DNA from: Bacillota bacterium
Lineage (GTDB): Bacteria; Bacillota; Clostridia; Peptostreptococcales; Anaerovoracaceae
DNA: 50,544 nt
NCBI GenBank assembly: GCA_017437745.1
Contig: JAFRYI010000021.1
Span: forward strand, 1-50,544
Reading direction: 5' to 3'
The number at the start of each line of letters is the position of its first letter. Positions within the stretch are counted from its first letter, which is position 1. The translations under genes and the position numbers were made by a program. Positions 1 through 7,895 of this stretch are shown piece after piece. Below the pieces are notes generated by a model. It worked only from the letters and a program-made list of their open reading frames with translations, searched no databases and was not told the origin of the DNA.

Positions 1-1
1 T

Positions 2-373
2 AAAAGGGGCTACACGCTGGCTATCGTAAGCGATCTTGTGGGAACGGAAGAAGTAGACGAGTGGCTTGACAAGGATCAACTGAGGCCGTATTTCAAGAGC
101 GTCCAGCAGTCGTCCGTGTGCCTTATCAGAAAGCCTCACCCCGCAATATATTATTACGCTCTGGAAGAGACCGGCTCCGATCCTGCCCGCACATGCTACG
201 TGGGCGACAACCTCAACAGAGACATAATAGGCGCTAAAGCCGCAGGTCTGGGCATGACCATAGGAGTGCAGTACCCCGGCAAGAAGCCCCAGGAAGTCAC
301 CGAGGAAAACAAACCGGACCTGTTCATAGATCATTTCGCCAAGCTGCTGGACATATTCCCGCCGCTTAAGTAA
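2..373 (+). CDS. HAD-family hydrolase, C-terminal part (cut by window edge)
   Basis: The reading frame is open from base 2 and ends with TAA at 371-373, so the N-terminus lies outside the window. The visible 123 residues hold the second half of a HAD (haloacid dehalogenase-like) phosphohydrolase: the motif II region LAIVSDLVG (Ser acting on the phosphoryl group), motif III Lys in RKPHPAIYYYAL, and motif IV YVGDNLNRDIIGAK, whose acidic residues hold Mg2+. The nucleophile motif DxDx(T/V) is not visible. The C-terminal GIGVQYPGKK-type stretch is usual for phosphoglycolate-phosphatase-like members. It lies 12 bp upstream of the phosphoglycerate mutase gene and is probably cotranscribed. The substrate cannot be told. 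Confidence 0.85.
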   Translation, partial: KRGYTLAIVSDLVGTEEVDEWLDKDQLRPYFKSVQQSSVCLIRKPHPAIYYYALEETGSDPARTCYVGDNLNRDIIGAKAAGLGMTIGVQYPGKKPQEVTEENKPDLFIDHFAKLLDIFPPLK

Positions 374-385
374 GGAGGCATAAAA

Positions 386-1948
386 ATGAGTAAGTTTCAT
401 GGAGGAGACGCGCTGGCTAAAGCCGTGGAAAGGGCATACAAGGAAGGCCAGACGGATTATTCCCTGGAGCCCATGGTCCTTGAAGATGAGGCAGGACAGC
501 CTGTCGGAAGGATAAAGGACGGAGACAAGGTAGTCTTCTGCTGCAGGCGTGGAGAGCGCGAGATAGAGCTCACCGAGGCCTTTACAGATCCGGAGTTTAA
601 GCACTTCCCAAGAGAGTACATGAAGGACCTTGAGTTCGTGATAATGACCATGTATCACGAAAAGCTCAAGAACCTGCCGATAGCATTCGCTCCGGAGAGG
701 GTTCAGAAGCCTCTTGCTCAGGTGATATCCGAAGCCGGTCTTAAGCAGTTCCACTGCTCCGAGTCCGAGAAGTTCGCCCACGTGACGTTTTTCTTCAACG
801 GCGGATACAACCAGCCGTTCCCCGGAGAGACGGATCTTTGCATTCCTTCTCCCAAGGGCATCCCGTTCGATCAGAAGCCGGAACTGAGCCTGCCGACCGT
901 TGCGGAAAAGGTAAAGGAAGCTGCGGACGAGGGCTACGACTTCATAGTAACGAACTTTGCCAACGGCGACGTAATAGGCCACACGCAGAACACTGAGGCC
1001 AAGCTTAAGGCGGCGGCTGTGATCAGCAAATATGTGGACGAGGTAGCTCACTACGCCAAGGATAAAGGATATCTGGTGGCAGTGACCGCGGACCACGGCA
1101 ACATAGAGACCCTCTACACCAAGGAGGGCAAGCCCCACGGAGCGCACACCACAAACCTGGTGCCGTTCGTTGTCCTGGATCCCAAGGGAAGAGACATTAA
1201 ACTGCGCGACGGAAGACTGGGAGATATAGCTCCGACCGTTCTGAGCGTGCTGGGCATAGATAAGGCCGCGGAGATGAGCGGCAGCAGCCTCATAGAGACG
1301 AAGGGCATCACCAACGAAAAGATGATGCTGATAATACTCGACGGCTGGGGGTTCGGCTCCGGAGACGAAGGCGACGCGATCTTCCTTGCGGACACTCCGG
1401 GCTGGGACGCCATGCTTGTGAAGTATCCCAACAGCAAGTTGAAGGCATCCGGGGAAGACGTTGGTCTTAAGGCCGGAAAAGCCGGCAACTCCGAAGCAGG
1501 ACACAACAACATCGGCGCCGGACGCATAGTGGCGCAGGACGACGTCCGCATGGACAACGCCATAAATGACGGATCGTTCAGGACCAACCCGGTGTTCATG
1601 CATGCCATAGAAGGCGCTAAAAAGGACGGAAGCGCGCTGCATCTGATAGCGCTGCTCACGGAAAAGTCCAGTCACGGATGCATAGACTACCCGCTGATGC
1701 TTACCGAGATGGCAGAGGGCGTGGAGAACGTTTACATCCACGTAATATTCGACGGCAGAAGCACGGAGCCCGGAAGCGCGCCGGCTCTGCTCAGATCGCT
1801 GGACGAAAAACTGGACGCCATAGGCAGAGGCGTAGTGGTAGACGGAATAGGGCGCGGAATAGCCCTCGACCGCGACGGCAACTACGCCAGGATACAGAAG
1901 GCCTACGAGGAGATGGTCCTGGGCAAGGGCGCAAGATACAAAAAATAG
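386..1948 (+). CDS. 2,3-bisphosphoglycerate-independent phosphoglycerate mutase, circularly permuted
   Basis: This enzyme interconverts 3- and 2-phosphoglycerate in glycolysis using two metal ions and a phosphoserine intermediate. All family blocks are present but in rotated order. Residues 1-306 match the usual residues from about 207 to the C-terminus: RRGER phosphate-binding arginines (54-58), SEKFAHVTFFFNGG, NFANGDVIGHT, ADHGN (235-239) and the closing GDIAPTVLSVLGI. Residues 313-520 match the usual N-terminal part: LILDGWG-type metal site with Asp319, the nucleophile block GNSEAGH with Ser369, SSHG, FDGR and ALDRD, ending at EEMVLGKGARYKK. Total length (520 aa) equals the usual about 510 aa, so nothing is missing. 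The start is fixed by TAAGGAGG seven bases before ATG 386. The R-G-E-R motif is closer to the plant/trypanosome RGDR subgroup. Function is inferred from retained active-site residues. Confidence 0.88.
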   Translation: MSKFHGGDALAKAVERAYKEGQTDYSLEPMVLEDEAGQPVGRIKDGDKVVFCCRRGEREIELTEAFTDPEFKHFPREYMKDLEFVIMTMYHEKLKNLPIAFAPERVQKPLAQVISEAGLKQFHCSESEKFAHVTFFFNGGYNQPFPGETDLCIPSPKGIPFDQKPELSLPTVAEKVKEAADEGYDFIVTNFANGDVIGHTQNTEAKLKAAAVISKYVDEVAHYAKDKGYLVAVTADHGNIETLYTKEGKPHGAHTTNLVPFVVLDPKGRDIKLRDGRLGDIAPTVLSVLGIDKAAEMSGSSLIETKGITNEKMMLIILDGWGFGSGDEGDAIFLADTPGWDAMLVKYPNSKLKASGEDVGLKAGKAGNSEAGHNNIGAGRIVAQDDVRMDNAINDGSFRTNPVFMHAIEGAKKDGSALHLIALLTEKSSHGCIDYPLMLTEMAEGVENVYIHVIFDGRSTEPGSAPALLRSLDEKLDAIGRGVVVDGIGRGIALDRDGNYARIQKAYEEMVLGKGARYKK

Positions 1949-1963
1949 TTACAGAGGTGTGAA

Positions 1964-2680
1964 ATGGCTTTCATAGACAAGTTCATAGCGGGATTCAGCG
2001 GAGGCCAGATCCTGGAGATGCTGATACGCCTGATAGCGGCCGCGGTGCTTGGCGGCATAGTCGGAATAGAGCGTTCAAAGAGGTTTAAGGACGCCGGAGT
2101 GCGTACTCACAGCATGGTGGCGTGCGCGTCCGCTTTGCTTATGATGATCTCCAAATACGGGTTCCTGGACCTTATAAACCAGCAAGGTCCGCATACCTGG
2201 AACACGGATCCCGCGCGTATAGCGGCGGGCATCGTTACCGGTGTCAGCTTTTTGGGCGCCGGCATAATCTACAGGGATTATCAGCAGCATTCGCTTAAAG
2301 GCCTTACTACGGCTGCAGGTGTATGGTGCGTTGCCGGCATAGGCATGGCAACCGGCGCAGGGATGTATTTCCTTGCGGTGTTCGCCACGTTGTTCATAGT
2401 GCTTCTGCAGTTCATAATGCACCGTTTCCCCATAGGCAACGACAAGTACAGCGGCGCCAGGCTGGAGATAGTTCTGGACGACGATCCTTCAGCTGTAGAC
2501 AAGCTCTCCGCGCTGCTTAAGAAATGGGGTATGGTCATGGAGGATTCCGACGTCGAACGCCTCGACGGCAAACTCAAATATACGCTCGACGTAAAGATGC
2601 ATTCCAAGACCCTTCAGGACGAGATCAATAAATGCATCGCGGAATATCCCGAAATACGATCATTCAAGCTTAGAGACTGA
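1964..2680 (+). CDS. MgtC/SapB family membrane protein
   Basis: Inner-membrane protein of the MgtC/SapB family (238 aa), linked in other bacteria to magnesium limitation and control of the F-type ATPase. The N-terminal ~150 residues hold several hydrophobic helices with the family blocks GGIVGIERS, RTHSMVACASALLMM, GVSFLGAGII and LTTAAGVWCVAGIGMA. The last ~80 residues form a soluble ACT-like tail, as in longer family members. ATG 1964 follows AGAGGTG at suitable distance and lies 15 bp after the mutase stop, so an operon is likely. Whether it senses Mg2+ here cannot be told; the window also holds an MgtE channel 36 kb away. Confidence 0.88.
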   Translation: MAFIDKFIAGFSGGQILEMLIRLIAAAVLGGIVGIERSKRFKDAGVRTHSMVACASALLMMISKYGFLDLINQQGPHTWNTDPARIAAGIVTGVSFLGAGIIYRDYQQHSLKGLTTAAGVWCVAGIGMATGAGMYFLAVFATLFIVLLQFIMHRFPIGNDKYSGARLEIVLDDDPSAVDKLSALLKKWGMVMEDSDVERLDGKLKYTLDVKMHSKTLQDEINKCIAEYPEIRSFKLRD

Positions 2681-2686
2681 AATGAC

Positions 2687-3565
2687 ATGAAAAAATACGA
2701 TATTCTGATAATCGGTCCCGCTACCAGGGACTTGAACATAGACTACACAGGCGCTGAGGACAGAAGCGCGGGCGGAGCTGTAACGTACTGCACTCCGGCC
2801 GCGAAGGCCACCGGAGCCAGGGTGTTCTCTGCGGTCAAGATAGCGCCCGAAGATGCCGACATAATGGACCTTATAGACCTGCCTGCAGGGAGCAAGGCCC
2901 TTATACCTTCGGAAAAGACCACGCTAATGAGGAACGAGTACTTTACCGCGGACAGGGAACGCAGGAATTCATCCTGCGCCGCGCAGTCGGGCCCTGTTCT
3001 GCCGGATGAAGTCCCCGGAATAGACTTTAAGTTATGCCATCTCGCAGGGCTCCTTTACGGAGATTTCCCCGGAGAGCTTATAGAGTTCCTTGCCGGAAAG
3101 GGCAAGGTAGCCGCTGACGCGCAGGGATTCCTACGCTGCAACGAAAACGGCAGGCTGGTCTTCCGCGATTGGCCGGATAAGCTGAAGTATCTTCCTTATC
3201 TGGCCTTTCTAAAGACCGACGCCGCCGAAGCCGAGATCCTTACGGGGCTTTCGGACCGCGAAGCTGCGGCAAGGCAGCTGTATGCCTGGGGCGCAAAGGA
3301 AGTGATGGTGTCTCACAATACGGAGATGCTGGTGTTCGACGGGGAGAAGACATACACCTGTCCTGTAAAGGCAAGGAACCTTTCCGGCAGGACCGGACGC
3401 GGCGACACCACCACCGGAGCGTACCTGGGAATGCGTGTGCAGGGCAGGAGCGTGGAAGAGTCGCTCCTCTACGCCACGGCCTGTGTATCCCTTAAGATGG
3501 AGACGCCGGGCGTGTTCAGGGGCAGCAGAGAGGACGTTGAAGCTTACATCCGCGAGTTCTATTGA
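2687..3565 (+). CDS. PfkB/ribokinase-family sugar or nucleoside kinase
   Basis: A 292-residue kinase of the PfkB family that phosphorylates a sugar-like hydroxyl with ATP. The C-terminal signature GRGDTTTGAYLG around residues 237-248 provides the catalytic base Asp240 and anion hole; the common form is GAGDTFxGG, so this variant has Thr-Thr where Phe-x is usual. The N-terminal glycine motif is weakened to SAGGAVTYCTPAA, and the lid region is short. This pattern is typical of divergent PfkB proteins of unknown substrate. It begins 6 bp after the MgtC-like gene, so transcription is shared. No substrate can be assigned. Confidence 0.85.
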   Translation: MKKYDILIIGPATRDLNIDYTGAEDRSAGGAVTYCTPAAKATGARVFSAVKIAPEDADIMDLIDLPAGSKALIPSEKTTLMRNEYFTADRERRNSSCAAQSGPVLPDEVPGIDFKLCHLAGLLYGDFPGELIEFLAGKGKVAADAQGFLRCNENGRLVFRDWPDKLKYLPYLAFLKTDAAEAEILTGLSDREAAARQLYAWGAKEVMVSHNTEMLVFDGEKTYTCPVKARNLSGRTGRGDTTTGAYLGMRVQGRSVEESLLYATACVSLKMETPGVFRGSREDVEAYIREFY

Positions 3566-3594
3566 TCGATCGCATCGTTGGGAAGGCACAGACC

Positions 3595-4011
3595 ATGAGA
3601 CTGGAAAAATCCTGCGGGGCAGTAATCTATAAGGTGGAAGACGGACGTCTGCTGTTTCTTATCGAGCACACCAGATCCGGTCATACTTCCATACCCAAGG
3701 GCCATGTGGAGGGCAGCGAGACCGAACTTGAGACTGCAGCCAGGGAGATAAAAGAAGAGACCAATCTGGATGTAAAGATAGACAGCGGATTCAGGAAAAC
3801 TGTCCACTACTTAACGAAAAAAGGCGAAGATAAGGAAGTGGTGTTCTTTGCAGCAGTACCGCTGTCGGAAGACCTTGTACCACAGGAAAAGGAAATTAAG
3901 AGTCTGGAGTGGATGACGTTCGAAGACGCATACGACGCCCTGGACCATCCGCCTCACAGAACGGCTCTCAGGGATGCTTACGAGTACATTACGGGAAACA
4001 TGCAAATTTAG
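3595..4011 (+). CDS. Nudix hydrolase
   Basis: A 138-residue Nudix hydrolase that cleaves nucleoside-diphosphate-linked substrates with Mg2+. The Nudix box is clear: GHVEGSE followed by AAREIKEETNL, matching Gx5Ex7REUxEExGU except that Asn replaces the last Gly. The N-terminus SCGAVIYKVEDGRLLFLIE and IPKGHVE resemble diadenosine-tetraphosphate hydrolases (MutT/Ap4A type), which is the likeliest activity. ATG 3595 is chosen because GGGAAGG precedes it; an in-frame ATG at 3562, overlapping the kinase stop, is possible but lacks a ribosome site. It closes the five-gene run that begins with the HAD gene and is followed by a terminator. Confidence 0.85.
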   Translation: MRLEKSCGAVIYKVEDGRLLFLIEHTRSGHTSIPKGHVEGSETELETAAREIKEETNLDVKIDSGFRKTVHYLTKKGEDKEVVFFAAVPLSEDLVPQEKEIKSLEWMTFEDAYDALDHPPHRTALRDAYEYITGNMQI

Positions 4012-4045
4012 TATCTATCGGACCTCCTTCAATTAATATACGCTT

Positions 4046-4086
4046 AAAGGACCGGTTCATCTGAAAACGGATGATCCGGTCCTTTA
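4046..4086 (+). terminator. Rho-independent terminator after the Nudix gene
   Basis: Stem AAAGGACCGG paired with CCGGTCCTTT, with a further partly paired TTCATC/GGATGA section inside and a short T-run. It ends the HAD-mutase-MgtC-PfkB-Nudix operon. Confidence 0.8.
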
Positions 4087-4105
4087 TTCCGGATGCGTTT
4101 GTACG

Positions 4106-4139
4106 ATGCGACAAGTAAAATTTGTTAAACTTGTCGCAT
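4106..4139. repeat. Perfect 11-bp inverted repeat upstream of the MTHFR operon
   Basis: ATGCGACAAGT at 4106-4116 and its exact reverse complement at 4129-4139, separated by an AT-rich 12-bp spacer. TTTT follows, so it could be a weak second terminator. Its position 100 bp upstream of the methylene-THF reductase operon and just before a possible promoter also fits an operator for a dimeric regulator. Confidence 0.6.
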
Positions 4140-4166
4140 TTTCATATGGAGAAAATAACCGTACTT

Positions 4167-4175
4167 TGATACAAT
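4167..4175 (+). promoter_or_regulatory. Possible extended -10 promoter for the MTHFR operon
   Basis: TGATACAAT is an extended -10 (TGn plus TACAAT), about 65 bp before the GTG start at 4242. No convincing -35 is seen. Confidence 0.3.
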
Positions 4176-4241
4176 AACTTGGATATGTACATCTGGCGGC
4201 GGGCCCGCGCGTGAAGGCTCCCGCAGAAAGGAGATTTTATA

Positions 4242-6197
4242 GTGGATTATACTAAGTATGTGCTAAAGGATGCGGAAAAGCTGAACGCCCTTCTTGAAGG
4301 CAAGGACAACATCTTCATCGTATCCTGCAACAAGTGCTTTAAGGAATTCCGGACCATGGAGGAACCGGAACTGGCGGAAGTTAAAGAACTTGCTCTGGCA
4401 CAGGGTAAAAAGGTCACCGGAACGCTGTCCGTAGACTTCCTCTGCAACAGCATCCAGACCGGGCAGAAGCTGGACGGTAAGATCCCCGAAGGAACGGAGA
4501 ACATCATCGTCATTTCCTGCGGTCTGGGCGTGCAGACGATAGCCGATCTGGAGGGTCTGAACGTCTTTACGGCCACCGACTCCCTCAACTACATCGGCTT
4601 CCACGGCATGGCTCTTACCAAGAAGACCTGCGACGCCTGCAACCAGTGCTATCTTAACATCACCGGAGGCATCTGCCCCATAACCGACTGCACCAAGAGC
4701 CTTATCAACGGCCAGTGCGGCGGCGCAAAGAACGGCAAATGCGAGATCGATCCGCAGAAGGACTGCGCCTGGGAGAAGATCTACAGAAGGCTGGAGAAGC
4801 AGGGCCGCAATCCGGAGTTCGTAAACCAGCCCGTACAGCTGCGCGACTATTCCAAGGTCAACTTCAAGGCTGTCCACGAGTTCGTGGAGAGCGTAAGAGA
4901 CAAGAGGCTCGACGGCTACTACGGCGGCATCCATCCGCTTGAGAAGAAGGAACTTACCGAGCACATGGCTCCCAAGCCGTTCCCGGCTCCCGCGGAAGTG
5001 GTCATCCCGATGTCCCAGCACGTTGGAAAGCCGGCCAACCCCATCGTCAAGGTGGGAGACTACGTAAAAGTAGGCCAGAAGATAGGCGAGCTTGCAGGCT
5101 TCATTAGCTGCAACATCCACTCCAGCGTAAGCGGTACCGTTACCGCGGTCGAAGACCGTCCGGGAAGCAGAGGACCCGTCATGTCCGTAGTCATCAAGAA
5201 CGATTACAAGGACGCTCTGGACGAGTCCGTAAGGCCGGCCAAGCCGCTGGAAGAGCTCACCAAGGAAGAGATCGTAGAGATCGTTAAGGAGAAGGGCATC
5301 GCCGGAATGGGCGGAGCCACGTTCCCCACATACGTAAAGCTGATGCCCGGCAAACCGATAGACGTTGTACTCATCAACGGTTCCGAGTGCGAGCCGCTTA
5401 TCACCGTGGACCACAGAGCGCTGCTGGCGTACGCGGACGACGTCATCTTCGGCCTGAAGGCCATAATGAAGGCCGTCGACGCTCCCAAGGGCATCATCGT
5501 AGTAGAAGACAACAAGCCGGACGCCATAGCCAACCTTAAGGAAAAGCTGGAAGGCGTAGAAAACATAGAAGTTCTGCAGGCAAGGACCAAGTATCCGCAG
5601 GGCGCTGAAAAGATGCTGATCAAGCGCGCCACCGGACGCAAGGTGCCCAGCGGCGGACTTCCGGCAGACGTAGGCGTTGTAGTAAGCAACGTAGGCTCTG
5701 CCAAGGCCATAGCGGACGCCATTAAGACAGGCATGCCGCTGGTCGAGAGGCTCGTAACCGTCTCCGGCGAGAAGATCGCCCATCCGGGCAACTACCTCGT
5801 TAAGATCGGTACCGACGTAGAGGAAGTAATAGACTACTGCGGCGGCATCACCGGCGGCAACGTTACGGTAAAGATGGGCGGACCGATGATGGGCGTAGTG
5901 CTCAATGAACTCGGCGTTCCCGTAAACAAGGGCACCAACGGCATAATCGCTCTGGAAACAGACCACACCGTACCGCAGGAATGCATCAAGTGCGGACGCT
6001 GCGTGGACGTATGCCCGATTGAGCTCAGACCGCTTCAGTTCTACAAAGCTTCTGCGGAACCGGACGGACAGACCTTCAAGGATCTGAACGTAATGGACTG
6101 CATGGAGTGCGGATGCTGCCAGTACATCTGCTCCTCCAAGATAAAGCTTCTGGACTGCATAAGAGCAGGAAAATCGGCAGTAAGGGGGATGAAGTAA
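4242..6197 (+). CDS. MetV-RnfC2 fusion, electron-input subunit of methylene-THF reductase
   Basis: A 651-residue two-part protein. Residues 1-225 are the MetV/MTHFR C-terminal zinc-type domain: CNKCFKEF, GLGVQTIADL, CDACNQCYLNITGGICP, CGGAKNGKCE. Residues ~233-651 are a full RnfC-like module: biotinyl-like HxGKPANPIVKVGDYV barrel, FMN/NADH region GMGGATFPTYVKL and INGSECEPL, SLBB region YPQGAEKMLIKRATG, and two [4Fe-4S] motifs CIKCGRCVDVCP (~581) and CMECGCCQYIC (~620). In Acetobacterium woodii MetF, MetV and RnfC2 are separate subunits of one methylene-THF reductase; here the last two are one chain. The start is GTG 4242 with AAAGGAG upstream. The next gene begins 1 bp after the stop. Likely role: passing electrons from NADH through flavin and Fe-S to MetF. 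Confidence 0.88.
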   Translation: MDYTKYVLKDAEKLNALLEGKDNIFIVSCNKCFKEFRTMEEPELAEVKELALAQGKKVTGTLSVDFLCNSIQTGQKLDGKIPEGTENIIVISCGLGVQTIADLEGLNVFTATDSLNYIGFHGMALTKKTCDACNQCYLNITGGICPITDCTKSLINGQCGGAKNGKCEIDPQKDCAWEKIYRRLEKQGRNPEFVNQPVQLRDYSKVNFKAVHEFVESVRDKRLDGYYGGIHPLEKKELTEHMAPKPFPAPAEVVIPMSQHVGKPANPIVKVGDYVKVGQKIGELAGFISCNIHSSVSGTVTAVEDRPGSRGPVMSVVIKNDYKDALDESVRPAKPLEELTKEEIVEIVKEKGIAGMGGATFPTYVKLMPGKPIDVVLINGSECEPLITVDHRALLAYADDVIFGLKAIMKAVDAPKGIIVVEDNKPDAIANLKEKLEGVENIEVLQARTKYPQGAEKMLIKRATGRKVPSGGLPADVGVVVSNVGSAKAIADAIKTGMPLVERLVTVSGEKIAHPGNYLVKIGTDVEEVIDYCGGITGGNVTVKMGGPMMGVVLNELGVPVNKGTNGIIALETDHTVPQECIKCGRCVDVCPIELRPLQFYKASAEPDGQTFKDLNVMDCMECGCCQYICSSKIKLLDCIRAGKSAVRGMK

Positions 6198-6198
6198 A

Positions 6199-6846
6199 AT
6201 GCTTATAACGAATCTTAAGAACAAAGAAGCCCTCGCTCCGCTGCTCGAAGGTAAAAAGGTATTCGTCATCAACTGCTACGGCTGCAGGGAAGTAAGCTTC
6301 CCCGAAGCCGCGGCTAACGAGTATCAGGCAGAGCTTAAGGAAGCAGGACAGCTTGCCGGCATCATGACCACCGACTACATCTGCAACACCGACAACCTGG
6401 AGGAACGCATAAAGTGGTTCGGCAAAGACATAGAGAAGGCGGACTGCATACTTGTATTCTCCTGCGGCGTAGGCGTACAGACGGTAGCCGATCGCTTCGA
6501 GGACAAGCCTGTATACGCGGCCTGCGATACGCTGCGCCTGCCCGGATTCCAGGGAGTCACCCCGCTTACCGTGGACTGCGGTCAGTGCGGAGAATGCTTC
6601 CTGAACCTTACCGGAGGCATCTGCCCAATAACTGCCTGCTCCAAGAGCCTGGTCAACGGACCCTGCGGAGGAACCAGCAAGGACGGAAAGTGCGAAGTGG
6701 ATCCCGGCATGGAATGCGGCTGGATAAGGATCTACAAGCGTCTGGAGGAAAGAGGACGCCTCAAGGAGTTCAACTTCCCCACGCAGATGCACAACTTCGC
6801 CACTTTCGAAGCAACCAAAGAAGCAAAAGAAACTATAATTGAGTAA
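6199..6846 (+). CDS. metV: MetV-like methylene-THF reductase subunit (stand-alone)
   Basis: A 215-residue protein consisting only of the MTHFR C-terminal (MetV) domain: INCYGCREVSFPEA, GVGVQTVADRFE, CGQCGECFLNLTGGICP, CGGTSKDGKCEVDP and the closing WIRIYKRLEERGRL. In acetogens MetV is the small Fe-S/zinc partner that binds MetF. It is paralogous to the N-terminal third of the preceding fusion protein, so the operon makes two MetV modules and one MetF. Translation is tightly coupled (1 bp between genes). Either the two MetV domains occupy different places in one complex or they define two alternative MetF partners; the sequence cannot decide. Confidence 0.88.
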   Translation: MLITNLKNKEALAPLLEGKKVFVINCYGCREVSFPEAAANEYQAELKEAGQLAGIMTTDYICNTDNLEERIKWFGKDIEKADCILVFSCGVGVQTVADRFEDKPVYAACDTLRLPGFQGVTPLTVDCGQCGECFLNLTGGICPITACSKSLVNGPCGGTSKDGKCEVDPGMECGWIRIYKRLEERGRLKEFNFPTQMHNFATFEATKEAKETIIE

Positions 6847-6864
6847 TGATAGGAGATGCACATA

Positions 6865-7743
6865 ATGAAGATCACTGAATTATTTAAGAATGGTGAATTT
6901 GTAGTAACTGCTGAAGTAGGTCCTCCGAAGGGATGCCACGTGGAAGGTATGGTAGAGGAAGCCAAGGAATACCTCAGCAAGCTGCACGCCGTAAATATAA
7001 CCGACTGCCAGTCCAGCGTAATGCGCCTGTCCTCCCTGGGCATGTGCAAGGCTCTTAAGGACGCCGGACTTAACCCCATATTCCAGCTGACCTGCAGAGA
7101 CAGGAACAGGATAGCCATCCAGGCAGACCTTCTTACCTCCGCGATGTTCGGCATAGACAACGTTCTGGCTCTTACCGGAGACTACACCACTCTGGGCGAC
7201 AACAAGGAAGCGAAGCCGGTATTCGATCTGGATTCCGTCTCCCTGCTCCACACCATGAAGACCCTGGAGTCCGGTTACGATCTGGGCGGCAACGAGCTGA
7301 TAGGAGAGGCTCCGTCCTGGGCTAAGGGCGCGGTGGTATCCCCCTGCAGCGATTCCGTGGACGCTCAGCTTGCGAAGATGGAAAGAAAGATCGCCGCGGG
7401 CGCTCAGTTCTTCCAGACTCAGGCTGTGTTCGATTCCGAGAAGTTCATAAAGTTCATGGAGAAGGCCTCCAAGTTCGGAGTACCCGTACAGATAGGCGTC
7501 ATCATCCCGAAGAACGCCGGAATGTGCAAGTTCATGAACAACAACGTTGCCGGAATATCCATCCCGCAGGAGATGATAGACGAGCTGGCTGCCGACAAGG
7601 AAAGAGCCAAGGCAGGTATCACCGGTCTGGAGATCGCGGCCCGCATCATAAAGGAATGCAAACCGTACTGCCAGGGCGCTCACATCATGTCCCTGGGCTG
7701 GGAATCCAAGATCCCGACCCTTCTGGAGATGGCAGGACTGTAA
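6865..7743 (+). CDS. metF: Methylenetetrahydrofolate reductase
   Basis: A 292-residue FAD-dependent TIM-barrel enzyme that reduces 5,10-methylene-THF to 5-methyl-THF. Family blocks visible: FVVTAEVGPPKG near the N-terminus (catalytic Glu), LTCRDRNRIAIQADLL, GIDNVLALTGDY, AGAQFFQTQAVFD and PVQIGVIIPKNAGMCKFMNN. The start is ATG 6865 because AGGAG at 6851-6855 stands at the right distance; the in-frame ATG at 6856 is immediately after it. It is the third gene of the MetV-RnfC2/metV/metF operon and ends before a strong terminator. The product feeds methionine synthesis or a Wood-Ljungdahl/C1 route; no other C1 gene is in the window. Confidence 0.93.
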   Translation: MKITELFKNGEFVVTAEVGPPKGCHVEGMVEEAKEYLSKLHAVNITDCQSSVMRLSSLGMCKALKDAGLNPIFQLTCRDRNRIAIQADLLTSAMFGIDNVLALTGDYTTLGDNKEAKPVFDLDSVSLLHTMKTLESGYDLGGNELIGEAPSWAKGAVVSPCSDSVDAQLAKMERKIAAGAQFFQTQAVFDSEKFIKFMEKASKFGVPVQIGVIIPKNAGMCKFMNNNVAGISIPQEMIDELAADKERAKAGITGLEIAARIIKECKPYCQGAHIMSLGWESKIPTLLEMAGL

Positions 7744-7776
7744 ACCAAACATACGGTCAGAAAACGACACGAAAAA

Positions 7777-7811
7777 ACCTTCCCCGATGTCTTTTCGGGG
7801 AAGGTCTTTTA
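7777..7811 (+). terminator. Rho-independent terminator after metF
   Basis: Stem ACCTTCCCCGA paired with TCGGGGAAGGT around a 7-base loop, then CTTTT. The preceding A-run makes it usable in both directions, so it may also stop the facing radical SAM gene. Confidence 0.9.
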
Positions 7812-7895
7812 TTGCGTTAAATTTTCCGGTCCCTGAGTATTCTCGGTTTGCGGTATCCCGCGTTTAGCTGCGTATGCGGAATGCCGCCGGATACT

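Noticed and set aside
1114-1659. Antisense open frame at the joint of the permuted mutase, as a sign of misassembly
   Set aside because: It is only a shadow frame; the sense frame crosses the joint without shift, stop or repeat that would signal a chimera.
4263-6272. Long 669-codon open frame antisense to the MetV-RnfC2 gene
   Set aside because: It is the antisense of a strongly codon-biased gene; no domain, no ribosome site, and the sense product has full family motifs.
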